The notes: a model not told the origin generated them from the sequence alone. 64,000 nt of DNA from Phocaeicola faecium (GCF_014837055.1 NZ_JACSPQ010000001.1:361035-425034), one strand, 5' to 3'. Positions 51,622-60,793 are shown, counted from the stretch's first letter. Numbers and translations are program-made.

Positions 51622-51710
51622 AGCGGCTAGCCGCTCCGATGCGCCAGCATTCGGCAAGTTACTTTTGTGAGTACGAAACGGAGTTTTGTGGCCACAAAAG
51701 TACAACTTGC
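51622..51710. other. Candidate oriT of the ICE
   Basis: Three structures lie just upstream of mobA. A 14-bp palindrome AGCGGCTAGCCGCT is at 51,622-51,635. A 16-bp palindrome TTTTGTGGCCACAAAA is at 51,684-51,699. A long stem GCAAGTTACTTTTGTG (51,654-51,669) pairs with CACAAAAGTACAACTTGC (51,693-51,710) except for a 2-nt bulge. The two stems share bases and are mutually exclusive. Confidence 0.6.
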
Positions 51711-52445
51711 TTGCTTGGAAAACTCTGCACGGCAGAAAGATGACCTCCGGGAATGATTATTACACCCAAATTTACCGGAGAAAGCCGTTGCAAACCGAAA
51801 TCAACAACACAATTCTTTGGAGGCATATTCCTGTTGACCATGTGCTGTAGCATCTGGTTGTCTTGGAATATCCATATAGCGGAATATTGTTGTATAGAGT
51901 CCTAAAACTTATCAAACCAATTTTCGTGTGTTCTGAAATAGATGCTATAAGCATTATTCAAATTTAGAACAATACGAATTTCAGTAATCAGAAAATAATG
52001 TTTCGATATATATGGTTGGATAAACCAAAGTTTCAAAAACACATAAGATATAGTTATATGGGATAGATGGCTATTGTTCTCATAAAACCTATATCCAATA
52101 TAATATGTAGTCCCGATACCATGATAGCATGGTAAAAGTAACCTGATTATCTAAGTTATTGGAATCCCAATAAAAGGGAAAATATAATCTTGTAGCTGAT
52201 TCAGCTGATGAAATGGCTATAGGGAAATCTTATTTTATCTGAACTGTATTGCAGAAACATTCAGACAGAACAACCTCGTTTTCAGAGTCTGGAGATGCTT
52301 TGTTATCATGGTGATATAGCACTGATAATCAGTAAAAATCTACTCGAACAACAAGAAAATAGTGTTGCGTAAATTTCTGTATCTCATTGATTTTTAGTAT
52401 ATTTATATAATTAATAAGCTCTTATACTCATAAATATTACACATT
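51711..52445. other. Non-coding gap between mob genes and small membrane protein
   Basis: About 735 AT-rich bases without a supported gene. A perfect hairpin TACCATG-atag-CATGGTA lies at 52,117-52,134. Short stems such as CTCCGG/CCGGAG occur near 51,750-51,785. This is probably regulatory or relic sequence of the ICE. Confidence 0.4.
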
Positions 52446-52658
52446 ATGTTTGAACTGCTGTTGATTATATATCTGCTGCCGGTACTTATTATCGGTATGC
52501 TGCTCCTGAAGCTGGTATTCTGGCTTTTGAGGATTTCCATACGTCTGGCTGTATGGCTAGTAAAGAAGACTGTCATACTTATATGGAAGCTTATCATACT
52601 TGTCTTTGCTATAATTATAGGCCGTGAAATCATGCCCAGGAATCAACCGGACAAATAG
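52446..52658 (+). CDS. Small membrane protein
   Basis: A 70-aa, very hydrophobic protein with two or three membrane segments (FELLLIIYLLPVLIIGMLLL, LVFWLLRISIRLAVWLV, TVILIWKLIILVFAIIIG) and a polar C-terminus (REIMPRNQPDK). It stands alone on the plus strand between the mobilization genes and the convergent integrase, and has its own terminator. Not recognised. Confidence 0.55.
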   Translation: MFELLLIIYLLPVLIIGMLLLKLVFWLLRISIRLAVWLVKKTVILIWKLIILVFAIIIGREIMPRNQPDK

Positions 52659-52660
52659 AA

Positions 52661-52694
52661 AGAACCGTATCAGTAAGTGAAATGATACGGTTCT
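52661..52694. terminator. Bidirectional terminator between small membrane protein and integrase
   Basis: A perfect 12-bp stem AGAACCGTATCA / TGATACGGTTCT with a 10-nt loop, 3 bp after the stop of the plus-strand gene and 40 bp before the end of the convergent integrase. The flanks lack strong T-runs. Confidence 0.6.
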
Positions 52695-52733
52695 GATATG
52701 AATTAGGATAATTGTTCCCTCTATGTGTCCAAT

Positions 52734-54230
52734 TTAGAATCCCTTACCTTTACTTCTGACATATACTGCTTCTTTTTGAGAATCACAGTTTGTTAATCGG
52801 AACTGTACATTACATCCTACGGGTATGTCATTAGGAAGCTGATTGGCAAGTGCTGAAATAACATCATCAACGGTATCAAAACCTATGTCCGTAACTTCGG
52901 CAATGACTTCGCCTTTAAAATATGCTCTTCCATATATCATCATCTTTTTTGTAATACGAAACATTTTCTCTGAAGGTGATTCAAAGTTACGAACCAAACT
53001 CTGTTTACTGTTTTTATTACTGAAAAATATGAAGTCTATGATTTTTGCATTAAGTTCCCATGCTGGAGTAAAGTCTATTTTTACATAGCCTCTTGTTATA
53101 TTAAATCCATGGCTATGGTTCATACCGAATGCTACCTCATACATATTTGCTCCACAATCGTTTTGAGCAATGGTTGCCCAGGTATGACGAAACGTATAAA
53201 AGCAATAATATTCCTCCTTGGACATTCCCATATCTTGGCATATTCGCCTGATTCCCATATTTATATTGGCATTGAAACTATCGGAATTACTATAACGACT
53301 ATGAAAATTAAACAGATATTCATCTGTTTGGTCCGTAGATAGATATTTGTTAAATGTATCCTGTATAAACGGTTCAATACGAATCTCCATGTATGCTTCA
53401 TCCCTACGACTATGTCTTGTTTTCGCTCTCTTATATCCTATAATACCATTTTTATAATCTTTCTTTTTCAGTTCGTAAAGGTCTATCGTGTTAATACCAC
53501 CCATACACAATGAAAGCAGGGCTATATCTCTGCCGAGTTCAGGAAGGGGAGATACCATTTTACTTTGTGGCAGAGGACGATTAAAGAATTCACGACAAGC
53601 TTCTGCACTGATTGCTCTTTTCAGTGTATTGTCTGATTTTGGGATTATAATTTTTAGCCATGGATTGTATTTTATACGCAAAATACCACGTTCTTCGTCA
53701 TTCAATTCTATGATTGCTTTCTTAAAAATCTGTCTGATGCAAGTGGGATACATTTCTTTTGCTCTGCTGGTCTTATACAATGTGTCAATCCATTGTGTTA
53801 AAACAGAAGTCGTAAGAATGCTAAACATGATTTTGGTAGTACCTATATACCGTTCTAAATGATTGACTGCAAGTTTATAGTTTTTAGCATTACGTTCATG
53901 CCCTTCAGATTCCATCTTCGAAATAAACTTTCTCGCATAATCACTGAAGCATGTCTCTTCATCATTTTTGTGAAGGAATTCTATGACATCTTTAAGTTCC
54001 CAAAATGTAGCGTCAACACGATTCAGTTTGTCTGTATATTGGCGTATGATTATAGCACAATATTCATTCACTACCGGGTCTGTTAACTCACCATTACTGG
54101 TTATATGAGCCGAATCAATAATCTTGTTAGTCTTTATATAACTTGTTTTGCGCTGATGTGTGACTCTGATGTAAACTGTATAGAATCCATCTGATCTTGG
54201 CTTTTTTACCGTTGCTTTGAATGTTGTCAT
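52734..54230 (-). CDS. int: Tyrosine recombinase (integrase) of the ICE
   Basis: A 498-aa integrase: N-terminal arm-binding part (FKATVKKPRSDGFYTVYIRV), core-binding domain (about 110-200) and catalytic domain. The usual Arg I position reads CMGGINTIDLYELKK, without the Arg, as in many Bacteroidetes ICE integrases. HxxR reads YTFRHTWATIAQNDCG, the second His is in MNHSHGFNITRG and Tyr in RGYVKID. It carries an extra C-terminal domain of about 90 residues (KMFRITKKMMIYGRAYFKGE). It lies at the right edge of the ICE, 148 bp from the ppdK terminator. Confidence 0.9.
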   Translation of the reverse strand: MTTFKATVKKPRSDGFYTVYIRVTHQRKTSYIKTNKIIDSAHITSNGELTDPVVNEYCAIIIRQYTDKLNRVDATFWELKDVIEFLHKNDEETCFSDYARKFISKMESEGHERNAKNYKLAVNHLERYIGTTKIMFSILTTSVLTQWIDTLYKTSRAKEMYPTCIRQIFKKAIIELNDEERGILRIKYNPWLKIIIPKSDNTLKRAISAEACREFFNRPLPQSKMVSPLPELGRDIALLSLCMGGINTIDLYELKKKDYKNGIIGYKRAKTRHSRRDEAYMEIRIEPFIQDTFNKYLSTDQTDEYLFNFHSRYSNSDSFNANINMGIRRICQDMGMSKEEYYCFYTFRHTWATIAQNDCGANMYEVAFGMNHSHGFNITRGYVKIDFTPAWELNAKIIDFIFFSNKNSKQSLVRNFESPSEKMFRITKKMMIYGRAYFKGEVIAEVTDIGFDTVDDVISALANQLPNDIPVGCNVQFRLTNCDSQKEAVYVRSKGKGF

Positions 54231-54258
54231 ACCTACTATATTTTAATGATAAAACAAT

Positions 54259-54309
54259 GGGGAAAACTTTGGGGTAAACGGGGTAAACATGGCCATTTTT
54301 GGGGTAAAC
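54259..54309. repeat. GGGGTAAAC direct repeats in front of the ICE integrase
   Basis: Exact copies of GGGGTAAAC start at 54,271, 54,280 and 54,301, and a variant GGGGAAAAC at 54,259. They lie between the integrase start and the element's right edge, a place suited to integrase or excisionase arm-binding sites. Confidence 0.7.
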
Positions 54310-54379
54310 ATAGAGTAAAACAAATACGTTTATTTGGCTCATTTTTTGCGGTTAAATGTACGAACCGTCTAAGCGCAAA

Positions 54380-54419
54380 TCAGGCTGTAATTACCATAAA
54401 ACGGTGAATTACAGCCTGA
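54380..54419 (-). terminator. Terminator of ppdK
   Basis: A perfect 13-bp stem TCAGGCTGTAATT / AATTACAGCCTGA with a 14-nt loop, 25 bp past the ppdK stop, followed on the minus strand by TTTGCGCTT. It marks the first clearly chromosomal sequence after the ICE. Confidence 0.75.
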
Positions 54420-54443
54420 TATAAAAATAATATTTTTAAGAGA

Positions 54444-57164
54444 TTATTCCTCTATTGCCGCCTGCGCCGCAGCCAAACGAGCGATAGGCACACGGAACGG
54501 AGAACAAGAAACATAGTTCAAGCCTACTCGGTGGCAGAACTTAACTGATGAAGGTTCGCCGCCATGCTCACCGCAAATACCGCATTTCAGTTCAGGACGA
54601 ACGGAACGACCTTTTTCTACTGCCATCTTGATAAGTTGACCTACACCGTTTTGGTCGAGAACTTGGAACGGGTCTACTTTCAAAATCTTCTTTTCCAGAT
54701 ATACCGGCAAGAAAGAAGCAATATCATCGCGTGAGTAACCGAATGTCATCTGAGTCAGGTCATTGGTTCCGAATGAGAAGTATTCGGCGTGAGAAGCAAT
54801 GCGGTCGGCGGTCAACGCTGCACGCGGCACTTCAATCATCGTTCCTACTTTGAAGGGGATTTCGATGCCTTCTTCTTTAAATACTTCGGCAGCAGTCTGA
54901 CGGATTACGCGCTCTTGGGCTTCGAATTCGTACAGAATACCGATGAGCGGAACCATAATTTCGGGTTTGGGCTCGTATCCTTCGCGTTTCAATTCGCAAG
55001 CTGCACTGATGATGGCACGGGTTTGCATTTCGGTGATTTCGGGATATGTGTTACCCAAGCGGCAACCGCGGTGACCCAACATCGGGTTGTGTTCGCAGAG
55101 ACTTTCTACGCGGTGGCGGATGTACTCAACGGTAACACCCATTGCCTGCGCCATTTCTTCCTGACCTTTTGCATCGTGCGGTACGAATTCGTGCAAAGGC
55201 GGGTCGAGCAGACGAACGTTGACGGGCAGTCCGTCCATCGTTTTGAAGATTTCTTTAAAGTCAGCTTTCTGGTAGGGCAACAGTTTCGCCAATGCTTTTT
55301 TACGTCCTTCGGCATCTTCTGCAAGAATCATTTCACGAACGGCTACGATCTTTTCATCATCGAAGAACATGTGTTCCGTACGACACAATCCGATACCTAC
55401 TGCTCCAAAGCTGCGTGCATCTTGTGCGTTGCGCGGCGTGTCGGCGTTGGTACGTACCTGCAAGCGGCTGTATTTGCTGCACAAGTCCATCAGTTCGGCA
55501 AAGTCTCCGGAGAGCTGGGCGGGTTCGGTTTGTATTTCACCGGCGTAAACGCATCCGTTCGAACCGTTTATTGAGATGTAATCGCCTTCTTTCAGCAGCG
55601 TACCTTCGATTTCCACCGTGCGCGCCTTGTAGTCTACGTTGATAGCTCCGGCTCCTGAAACGCAACACTTACCCATACCGCGGGCTACTACCGCAGCGTG
55701 AGAGGTCATACCTCCGCGGGCAGTCAGAATACCTTCGGCAGCAGTCATTCCGGCGAGGTCTTCGGGAGACGTTTCGATACGAACCAATACGGTGCGGTGA
55801 CCGTTGGCGTGCCAAGCAGCCGCATCTTCAGCAAAGAATACGATGCGTCCACATGCAGCGCCCGGAGAAGCCGGCAATCCGCGTGTAAGCACTTTCGCAC
55901 GAGACAACGCTTCTTTGTTGAATACCGGGTGAAGCAGTTCGTCGAGCTTGTTCGGTTCGCAACGCATCAACGCTGTTTTTTCGTCAATCATTCCCTGATG
56001 AAGCATTTCCATTGCGATACGTACCATTGCAGCTCCCGTACGTTTACCGTTACGGGTTTGCAGGAACCACAACTTGCCTTCCTGAACAGTGAATTCCATA
56101 TCCTGCATGTCGTGATAGTGGTTTTCCAACTTGGTTTGCAGTTCATCGAGTTCTTTGTAGATTTCCGGCATAGCCTCTTCCATAGAAGGATATTTGCTTG
56201 CACGTTCTTCTGCAGAGATGCCTTGCAGTTCGGCCCAACGCTGAGAACCGATTTTTGTAATCTGTTGCGGAGTACGGATACCGGCTACCACGTCTTCGCC
56301 CTGTGCGTTAATCAGATATTCGCCGTTAAACAAGTCTTCTCCCGTAGCAGCGTCGCGTGAGAAGCATACTCCCGTAGCCGAGGTATCGCCCATGTTTCCG
56401 AACACCATCGCCTGAACGTTAACCGCCGTACCCCATTCAGCCGGTATGCCTTCCATCTTGCGGTAAAGGATAGCGCGCTCGTTCATCCACGAATCGAACA
56501 CTGCACAGATAGCTCCCCACAGTTGTTCGTATGCGCACGATGGGAATTCTTTGCCGGTTTGGGCTTTGACGGCAGCCTTAAAGCGTACTACCAGTGCTTT
56601 CAGGTCATCAACGTCCAGTTCGTTATCCAGACGGACACCTTTCGCTTTCTTAACATCCTCGATGATAGCTTCGAACGGGTCGATATCTTCTTTGTTAGTA
56701 GGTTTCATGCCCAATACCACGTCGCCATACATCTGTACGAATCGGCGGTAAGAGTCCCATGCAAAACGTTCATTGCCGGTCTTGCGTGCCAATCCTTCTA
56801 CCACTTCGTCATTTAGTCCCAGATTCAAAATCGTGTCCATCATACCCGGCATGGAAGCACGTGCACCTGAACGTACGGAAACCAGCAGCGGATTTTCGAT
56901 ATCGCCGAATTTTGATTTCATCAGCGTCTCAACCCCTTTGATGGCATCTTCAACATCTGTTTTCAGCAAAGCCACCACTGCTTCTTTTCCTTTTTCAAAG
57001 TATTCGTTACATACATCCGTAGTGATGGTGAAACCGGGAGGAACGGGGACACCGATCAGATTCATTTCGGCGAGGTTAGCACCTTTACCACCCAATAGAT
57101 TTCTCATGTCTGCTTTCCCTTCGGCATGTCCGTTGCCGAACGTATAGACTCTTTTTGTATCCAT
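54444..57164 (-). CDS. ppdK: Pyruvate, phosphate dikinase
   Basis: A 906-aa enzyme interconverting ATP + pyruvate + Pi and AMP + PEP + PPi, in cytoplasmic glycolysis/gluconeogenesis. Visible are the N-terminal nucleotide-binding part (RVYTFGNGHAEGKADMRNLL; LVSVRSGARASMPGMMDTIL), the phosphohistidine loop ILTARGGMTSHAAVVARGMG (His near residue 489) and the C-terminal PEP/pyruvate barrel. The barrel includes LGHRGCRLG, FSFGTNDLTQMTFGYSRDD and the catalytic Cys region KCGICGEHGGEPSS (near 863). Length is normal. It stands alone with its own terminator and is a housekeeping chromosomal gene next to the ICE. Confidence 0.97.
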   Translation of the reverse strand: MDTKRVYTFGNGHAEGKADMRNLLGGKGANLAEMNLIGVPVPPGFTITTDVCNEYFEKGKEAVVALLKTDVEDAIKGVETLMKSKFGDIENPLLVSVRSGARASMPGMMDTILNLGLNDEVVEGLARKTGNERFAWDSYRRFVQMYGDVVLGMKPTNKEDIDPFEAIIEDVKKAKGVRLDNELDVDDLKALVVRFKAAVKAQTGKEFPSCAYEQLWGAICAVFDSWMNERAILYRKMEGIPAEWGTAVNVQAMVFGNMGDTSATGVCFSRDAATGEDLFNGEYLINAQGEDVVAGIRTPQQITKIGSQRWAELQGISAEERASKYPSMEEAMPEIYKELDELQTKLENHYHDMQDMEFTVQEGKLWFLQTRNGKRTGAAMVRIAMEMLHQGMIDEKTALMRCEPNKLDELLHPVFNKEALSRAKVLTRGLPASPGAACGRIVFFAEDAAAWHANGHRTVLVRIETSPEDLAGMTAAEGILTARGGMTSHAAVVARGMGKCCVSGAGAINVDYKARTVEIEGTLLKEGDYISINGSNGCVYAGEIQTEPAQLSGDFAELMDLCSKYSRLQVRTNADTPRNAQDARSFGAVGIGLCRTEHMFFDDEKIVAVREMILAEDAEGRKKALAKLLPYQKADFKEIFKTMDGLPVNVRLLDPPLHEFVPHDAKGQEEMAQAMGVTVEYIRHRVESLCEHNPMLGHRGCRLGNTYPEITEMQTRAIISAACELKREGYEPKPEIMVPLIGILYEFEAQERVIRQTAAEVFKEEGIEIPFKVGTMIEVPRAALTADRIASHAEYFSFGTNDLTQMTFGYSRDDIASFLPVYLEKKILKVDPFQVLDQNGVGQLIKMAVEKGRSVRPELKCGICGEHGGEPSSVKFCHRVGLNYVSCSPFRVPIARLAAAQAAIEE

Positions 57165-57598
57165 ATCGTTAAAAGATTTTATAGGTTATAATATGTTTTT
57201 CAGTATCATACAATGTTTTTCATTGAGCCTGTCCAAACCTTCCGTCCTACGGGAGTACAAGGGAAAAATTCTCCGCCGGATGCCTCGAAAAACACTACCG
57301 TTAGCGTAAGGTATTCCATGCGGAAGCGTTAACCATTTCTACCCATAGCGTTCATCGGTTCTATGGGTAGCGTTTTTTGCAAGTTCCCGACAGGGGCGTA
57401 CTGCTGCTTAGAAACAAGCCCTCCTGCTGTTTCGGTCACAAATCTAACCATATTCTTTGAAATTTCACAACGAAAGGGCGGAAAAAATACTATGTTTTGT
57501 AATATAGACTTTGCAAAATTAACTTCTTGCCAAATATTGCTCGATTGTCAGAAAAAATGCCTATATTTGTTCCCAAATTGGTCTTAGAGAAAATAAAC
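57165..57598. other. Intergenic region between divergent ppdK and rlmD
   Basis: About 430 bases with the two divergent promoters. A perfect 10-bp hairpin CTACCCATAG / CTATGGGTAG (57,339-57,348 and 57,361-57,370) followed by CGTTTTTT looks like a terminator on the plus strand although no gene precedes it. It might end a small RNA or belong to the ppdK leader on the other strand. Confidence 0.4.
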
Positions 57599-59017
57599 GT
57601 GACACGAAAGAAGAAAGAACTTCCGTTATTGGAAAAAGTAACGATATCCGACGTAGCTGCAGAAGGAAAAGCGTTGGCAAAAGTGAATGATTTGGTAGTA
57701 TTCGTCCCTTATGTAGTTCCGGGCGATGTGGTGGATTTACAGGTGAAGCGTAAGAAAAATCATTATGCCGAGGCTGTCGCTGTAAAGTTTTATGAGAAAT
57801 CGCCTCTTCGCGTAGAGCCGTTTTGTCAACATTACGGAGTGTGCGGCGGATGTAAATGGCAATGCCTTTCATACGAAGAACAGATAAAATACAAGCAGAA
57901 ACAAGTTTTTGATAATCTGACCCGCATCGGGAAGATAGAGTTGCCGGAATTCATGCCTATTTTAGGCTCGAAGAAGACGGTTTTCTATCGGAACAAGCTG
58001 GAATTTACATTCTCAAACAAGCGTTGGCTCACCGAGGATGAGGTAAAACAGGATGTGAAGTACGAACAGATGAATGCAGTAGGGTTTCATATCCCCGGTG
58101 CGTTCGACAAGGTGCTGGCTATCGACAAATGCTGGTTGCAGGACGACATATCGAACCGAATCCGGAACGCCATACGCGATTATGCTTACGAACATGATTA
58201 TGCCTTTTTCAATCTGCGCACGCAAGAAGGCATGTTGCGTAACATGATGGTACGCACCTCGTCGACCGGCGAGCTGATGGTGTTGCTGCAATGCAAGATT
58301 ACCAACGAGGGTGAACTTGCCAAGATGAAAGAACTGCTGCAATACGTAGCCGACAGTTTCCCCGAAATCACATCCTTATTATATGTAATAAATAATAAAT
58401 GTAACGATACCATCGGCGATTTGGATGTAGAGGTGTTTAAGGGGAAAGACCATATCTTTGAAGTAATGGAAAACCTGCGCTTCAAGATAGGGCCGAAATC
58501 GTTCTACCAAACCAATTCGGAGCAGGCCTATGAACTGTATAAAGTAGCCCGCACCTTTGCGGGGCTTACCGGAGAAGAATTGGTATACGACCTGTATACA
58601 GGGACAGGTACCATCGCCAACTTCGTGGCGCGTCAGGCAAAGAAGGTTGTCGGCATCGAGTACGTGCCCGAAGCAATAGAAGATGCGAAGGTAAATTCTG
58701 AAATCAACGGCATAACGAACACTTTATTCTATGCCGGCGACATGAAAGATATCCTGACCCAAGATTTTATAAACGAACACGGGCGTCCCGACGTAATCAT
58801 AACCGACCCTCCGCGTGCGGGTATGCACAATGATGTGATTGACGTGATACTGTTTGCTGAGCCCAAGCGCATTGTGTACGTAAGCTGTAATCCGGCTACT
58901 CAGGCGCGCGACCTCCAGCTATTGGATGTAAAATATAAAGTAACGGCAGTTCAGCCGGTAGATATGTTTCCGCATACACACCATGTAGAAAATGTCGTGT
59001 TATTAGAAAAGCGTTAA
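57599..59017 (+). CDS. rlmD: 23S rRNA (uracil-5-)-methyltransferase RlmD/TrmA family
   Basis: About 473 aa from a GTG at 57,599 (TRKKKELPLLEKVTISDVAA), chosen because upstream codons do not resemble the family. An N-terminal TRAM domain (VVPGDVVDLQVKRKKNHYAE) is followed by Fe-S cysteines in CQHYGVCGGCKWQC. The SAM-binding motif is LVYDLYTGTGTIANFVA (about 331), with ITDPPRAGMH and the catalytic Cys in IVYVSCNPATQARDLQLLD (about 430). It methylates a uridine in 23S rRNA using S-adenosylmethionine. It is the first of three plus-strand genes spaced 5-13 bp apart. Confidence 0.92.
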   Translation: MTRKKKELPLLEKVTISDVAAEGKALAKVNDLVVFVPYVVPGDVVDLQVKRKKNHYAEAVAVKFYEKSPLRVEPFCQHYGVCGGCKWQCLSYEEQIKYKQKQVFDNLTRIGKIELPEFMPILGSKKTVFYRNKLEFTFSNKRWLTEDEVKQDVKYEQMNAVGFHIPGAFDKVLAIDKCWLQDDISNRIRNAIRDYAYEHDYAFFNLRTQEGMLRNMMVRTSSTGELMVLLQCKITNEGELAKMKELLQYVADSFPEITSLLYVINNKCNDTIGDLDVEVFKGKDHIFEVMENLRFKIGPKSFYQTNSEQAYELYKVARTFAGLTGEELVYDLYTGTGTIANFVARQAKKVVGIEYVPEAIEDAKVNSEINGITNTLFYAGDMKDILTQDFINEHGRPDVIITDPPRAGMHNDVIDVILFAEPKRIVYVSCNPATQARDLQLLDVKYKVTAVQPVDMFPHTHHVENVVLLEKR

Positions 59018-59030
59018 GAAGATAAAGAAG

Positions 59031-59951
59031 ATGATGAACAAGAGAAAAAACACCGGATATAACAGGATGCCTCACGCAGCTTCGCGTTATACTATATATA
59101 ATGTAACAGAACCGATGGAGCTGATGGACTTTCTGATGAAGAAGATGGCAGGCATCAGCAGAACACGTGTAAAGGCTTTGCTTACGAATCGTGTGGTATT
59201 GGTGGACAATAATATCCAGACGCAATACAATTTCCCGCTGCTTCGGGGCATGAAAGTGCAGGTCAGCAAAGAGAAACATAAACATGAGTTCCGTCATCCC
59301 ATGTTGAAAATATTATATGAGGATGCTTATATCATCGTAGTAGAAAAGAAAGAGGGACTTCTGTCGGTGGCTTCCGAACATCAAAAGGAACGCACGGCGC
59401 AACATATTCTGACTGAATACGTAAAACGTCAGAATCGGAATAACCGAGTGTTTGTGGTCCACCGTTTAGACCGTGAGACTTCGGGGGTTATGATGTTTGC
59501 CAAAGATGAAAAAACACAACATAATTTGCGAGACAACTGGCATGATATTGTTTTCGACCGTCGGTATGTGGCTCTTGTCATGGGAGACATGGAGAAAGAT
59601 CAGGGCACGGTAGAGTCGTGGCTCACCGACCGTAAACTTTATGTCAGTTCGTCGCCCTACGACGATGGCGGGAAGTATTCGGTAACTCATTATCGTACGA
59701 TTAAGCGTGCGAACGGTTTTTCGATGATTGAACTCCAACTGGAGACCGGGCGCAAGAACCAAATCCGCGTGCACATGCAGTCGTTAGGACATCCGGTGGT
59801 GGGAGACATGCGTTACGGTTGTGAAACAGACCCTTTGAGACGTCTGGCATTACATGCGTTTAAGTTATGCTTTTATCATCCCATTACGGGCGAAACCATG
59901 AATTTTGAATTGCCATATCCTATGCCATTCAGATCATTAATGCAACGGTAA
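59031..59951 (+). CDS. RluA-family pseudouridine synthase
   Basis: A 306-aa protein with an N-terminal S4 RNA-binding domain (about 30-85, LMDFLMKKMAGISRTRVKAL, LTNRVVLVDNNIQT). The catalytic domain follows: VVHRLDRETSGVMMFAKDEK (catalytic Asp near 147), then LETGRKNQIRVHMQSLGHPV and GDMRYGC. RluA-type enzymes isomerise uridine to pseudouridine in rRNA or tRNA; the target cannot be told by eye. It is 13 bp after rlmD and 5 bp before the HAD gene, so two RNA-modification genes share a transcript. Confidence 0.9.
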   Translation: MMNKRKNTGYNRMPHAASRYTIYNVTEPMELMDFLMKKMAGISRTRVKALLTNRVVLVDNNIQTQYNFPLLRGMKVQVSKEKHKHEFRHPMLKILYEDAYIIVVEKKEGLLSVASEHQKERTAQHILTEYVKRQNRNNRVFVVHRLDRETSGVMMFAKDEKTQHNLRDNWHDIVFDRRYVALVMGDMEKDQGTVESWLTDRKLYVSSSPYDDGGKYSVTHYRTIKRANGFSMIELQLETGRKNQIRVHMQSLGHPVVGDMRYGCETDPLRRLALHAFKLCFYHPITGETMNFELPYPMPFRSLMQR

Positions 59952-59956
59952 AAAAC

Positions 59957-60583
59957 ATGATTAAAAATATAGTATTTGATTTCGGTGGAGTAATAGCTCC
60001 CATCAGCCGCGATAGGGCAGTAGAAGCGTTTATTCGTTTAGGATTGACAGATGCTGATACACGTTTGGACAAGTATCACCAAACAGGCATTTTCCAACAA
60101 TTAGAAGAAGGAAAGATAGATGCAAATACTTTTCAGGAAAGGCTGGGTGAGCTTTGTGGCCGTAAGTTGGAATGGGAAGAAACAAAAGAAGCATGGTTAG
60201 GTTTCTTTACGGGAGTGAATCCGGATATTTTAACTTATCTGGAAGATTTGCGGACTCGCTATCGTCTTTTCGTTTTGAGCAATACCAATCCTTACGTGAT
60301 AGACTGGGCATGTAGCAGTCAGTTTTCTCCGTCAGGAAAGCCCCTGAATGAATATTTCGACAAGTTATATCTTTCTTACAAGATAGGCTATACGAAACCG
60401 GATAATCATATTTATGATTTTATGATAAAAGACGCAAGTCTGATTCCTTCGGAGACCCTGTTTGTGGATGATGGCCCGGCAAATATAGAAAAAGGCAAAG
60501 AGTTTGGGCTACACACTTTTTGTCCTTTAAACGGAGAAGATTGGCGGGAAAAATTAAAAAATATATTGCAAAGCCTTGCATAA
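59957..60583 (+). CDS. HAD-family hydrolase (subfamily IA)
   Basis: A 208-aa protein with the HAD motifs NIVFDFGGVIAPIS (nucleophile Asp8; the second acidic position is Gly), LFVLSNTNPYVIDW (motif II), KIGYTKPDNHIYDF (motif III Lys) and LFVDDGPANIEKGKEFG (motif IV). It is a cytoplasmic phosphatase of unknown substrate. It is last in the rlmD operon; the promoter of the following tRNA overlaps its end. Confidence 0.88.
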   Translation: MIKNIVFDFGGVIAPISRDRAVEAFIRLGLTDADTRLDKYHQTGIFQQLEEGKIDANTFQERLGELCGRKLEWEETKEAWLGFFTGVNPDILTYLEDLRTRYRLFVLSNTNPYVIDWACSSQFSPSGKPLNEYFDKLYLSYKIGYTKPDNHIYDFMIKDASLIPSETLFVDDGPANIEKGKEFGLHTFCPLNGEDWREKLKNILQSLA

Positions 60584-60606
60584 GTAAATAAAAAAGCATA
60601 CCTTTG
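60576..60606 (+). promoter_or_regulatory. Promoter of tRNA-Pro
   Basis: TTG at 60,576-60,578 and TACCTTTG at 60,599-60,606 with consensus spacing; the tRNA begins 23 bp after the core. The -33 box lies inside the last codons of the HAD gene. Confidence 0.75.
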
Positions 60607-60629
60607 CATCGCTTTTAAGGAAAAGCTTT

Positions 60630-60704
60630 CGGGGTGTAGCGCAGTCCGGTTAGCGCACCTGCTTTGGGAGCAGGGGGTCGTGGGTTCGAATCCCGCTACC
60701 CCGA
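60630..60704 (+). tRNA. tRNA-Pro (anticodon TGG)
   Basis: A full cloverleaf: acceptor CGGGGTG / TACCCCG, anticodon stem CCTGC / GCAGG (60,658-60,662 and 60,670-60,674) with loop TTTGGGA, anticodon TGG at 60,665-60,667, and T-loop GGGTTCGAATCCC. The 3' CCA is not encoded. The gene is intact, with no sign of being an integration site in this window. Confidence 0.97.
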
Positions 60705-60716
60705 CGGTTAAGAATC

Positions 60717-60750
60717 AAGGAGTTACGACTTATCGTAACTCCTTTTTTTT
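60717..60750 (+). terminator. Terminator of tRNA-Pro
   Basis: A perfect 12-bp stem AAGGAGTTACGA / TCGTAACTCCTT with a CTTA loop followed by eight T. Confidence 0.9.
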
Positions 60751-60756
60751 GTTGTC

Positions 60757-60780
60757 CGAATGGGGCATTTGCCCCATTCG
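60757..60780 (-). terminator. Hairpin downstream of the fimbrillin-type gene
   Basis: A perfect 11-bp stem CGAATGGGGCA / TGCCCCATTCG with a 2-nt TT centre, 13 bp past the stop of the minus-strand gene. There is no T-run on the minus strand, so it may be a weak terminator or an RNA-stabilising stem. Confidence 0.5.
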
Positions 60781-60793
60781 TTATGGATTAACG

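Larger units (their letters stand above)
1..54379. mobile_element. Bacteroidales integrative conjugative element (partial; left end outside window)
   Basis: A minus-strand tra operon (ParA-like gene through traN), a relaxase with a small accessory protein, and a tyrosine recombinase at the right edge define an ICE of the Bacteroidetes Tra type. The right limit is placed between the integrase start (54,230) and the ppdK terminator hairpin (54,380-54,419). The exact attachment site cannot be fixed because the left end is not visible. Two IMEs are nested inside it, in traK and traG. Cargo at 38.5-49.2 kb is AT-rich compared with the tra genes. The right boundary is approximate. Confidence 0.85.

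Noticed and set aside
60630-60704. tRNA-Pro as integration site of the ICE
   Set aside because: The ICE integrase is 6 kb away and housekeeping genes lie between. The tRNA is intact with normal promoter and terminator.
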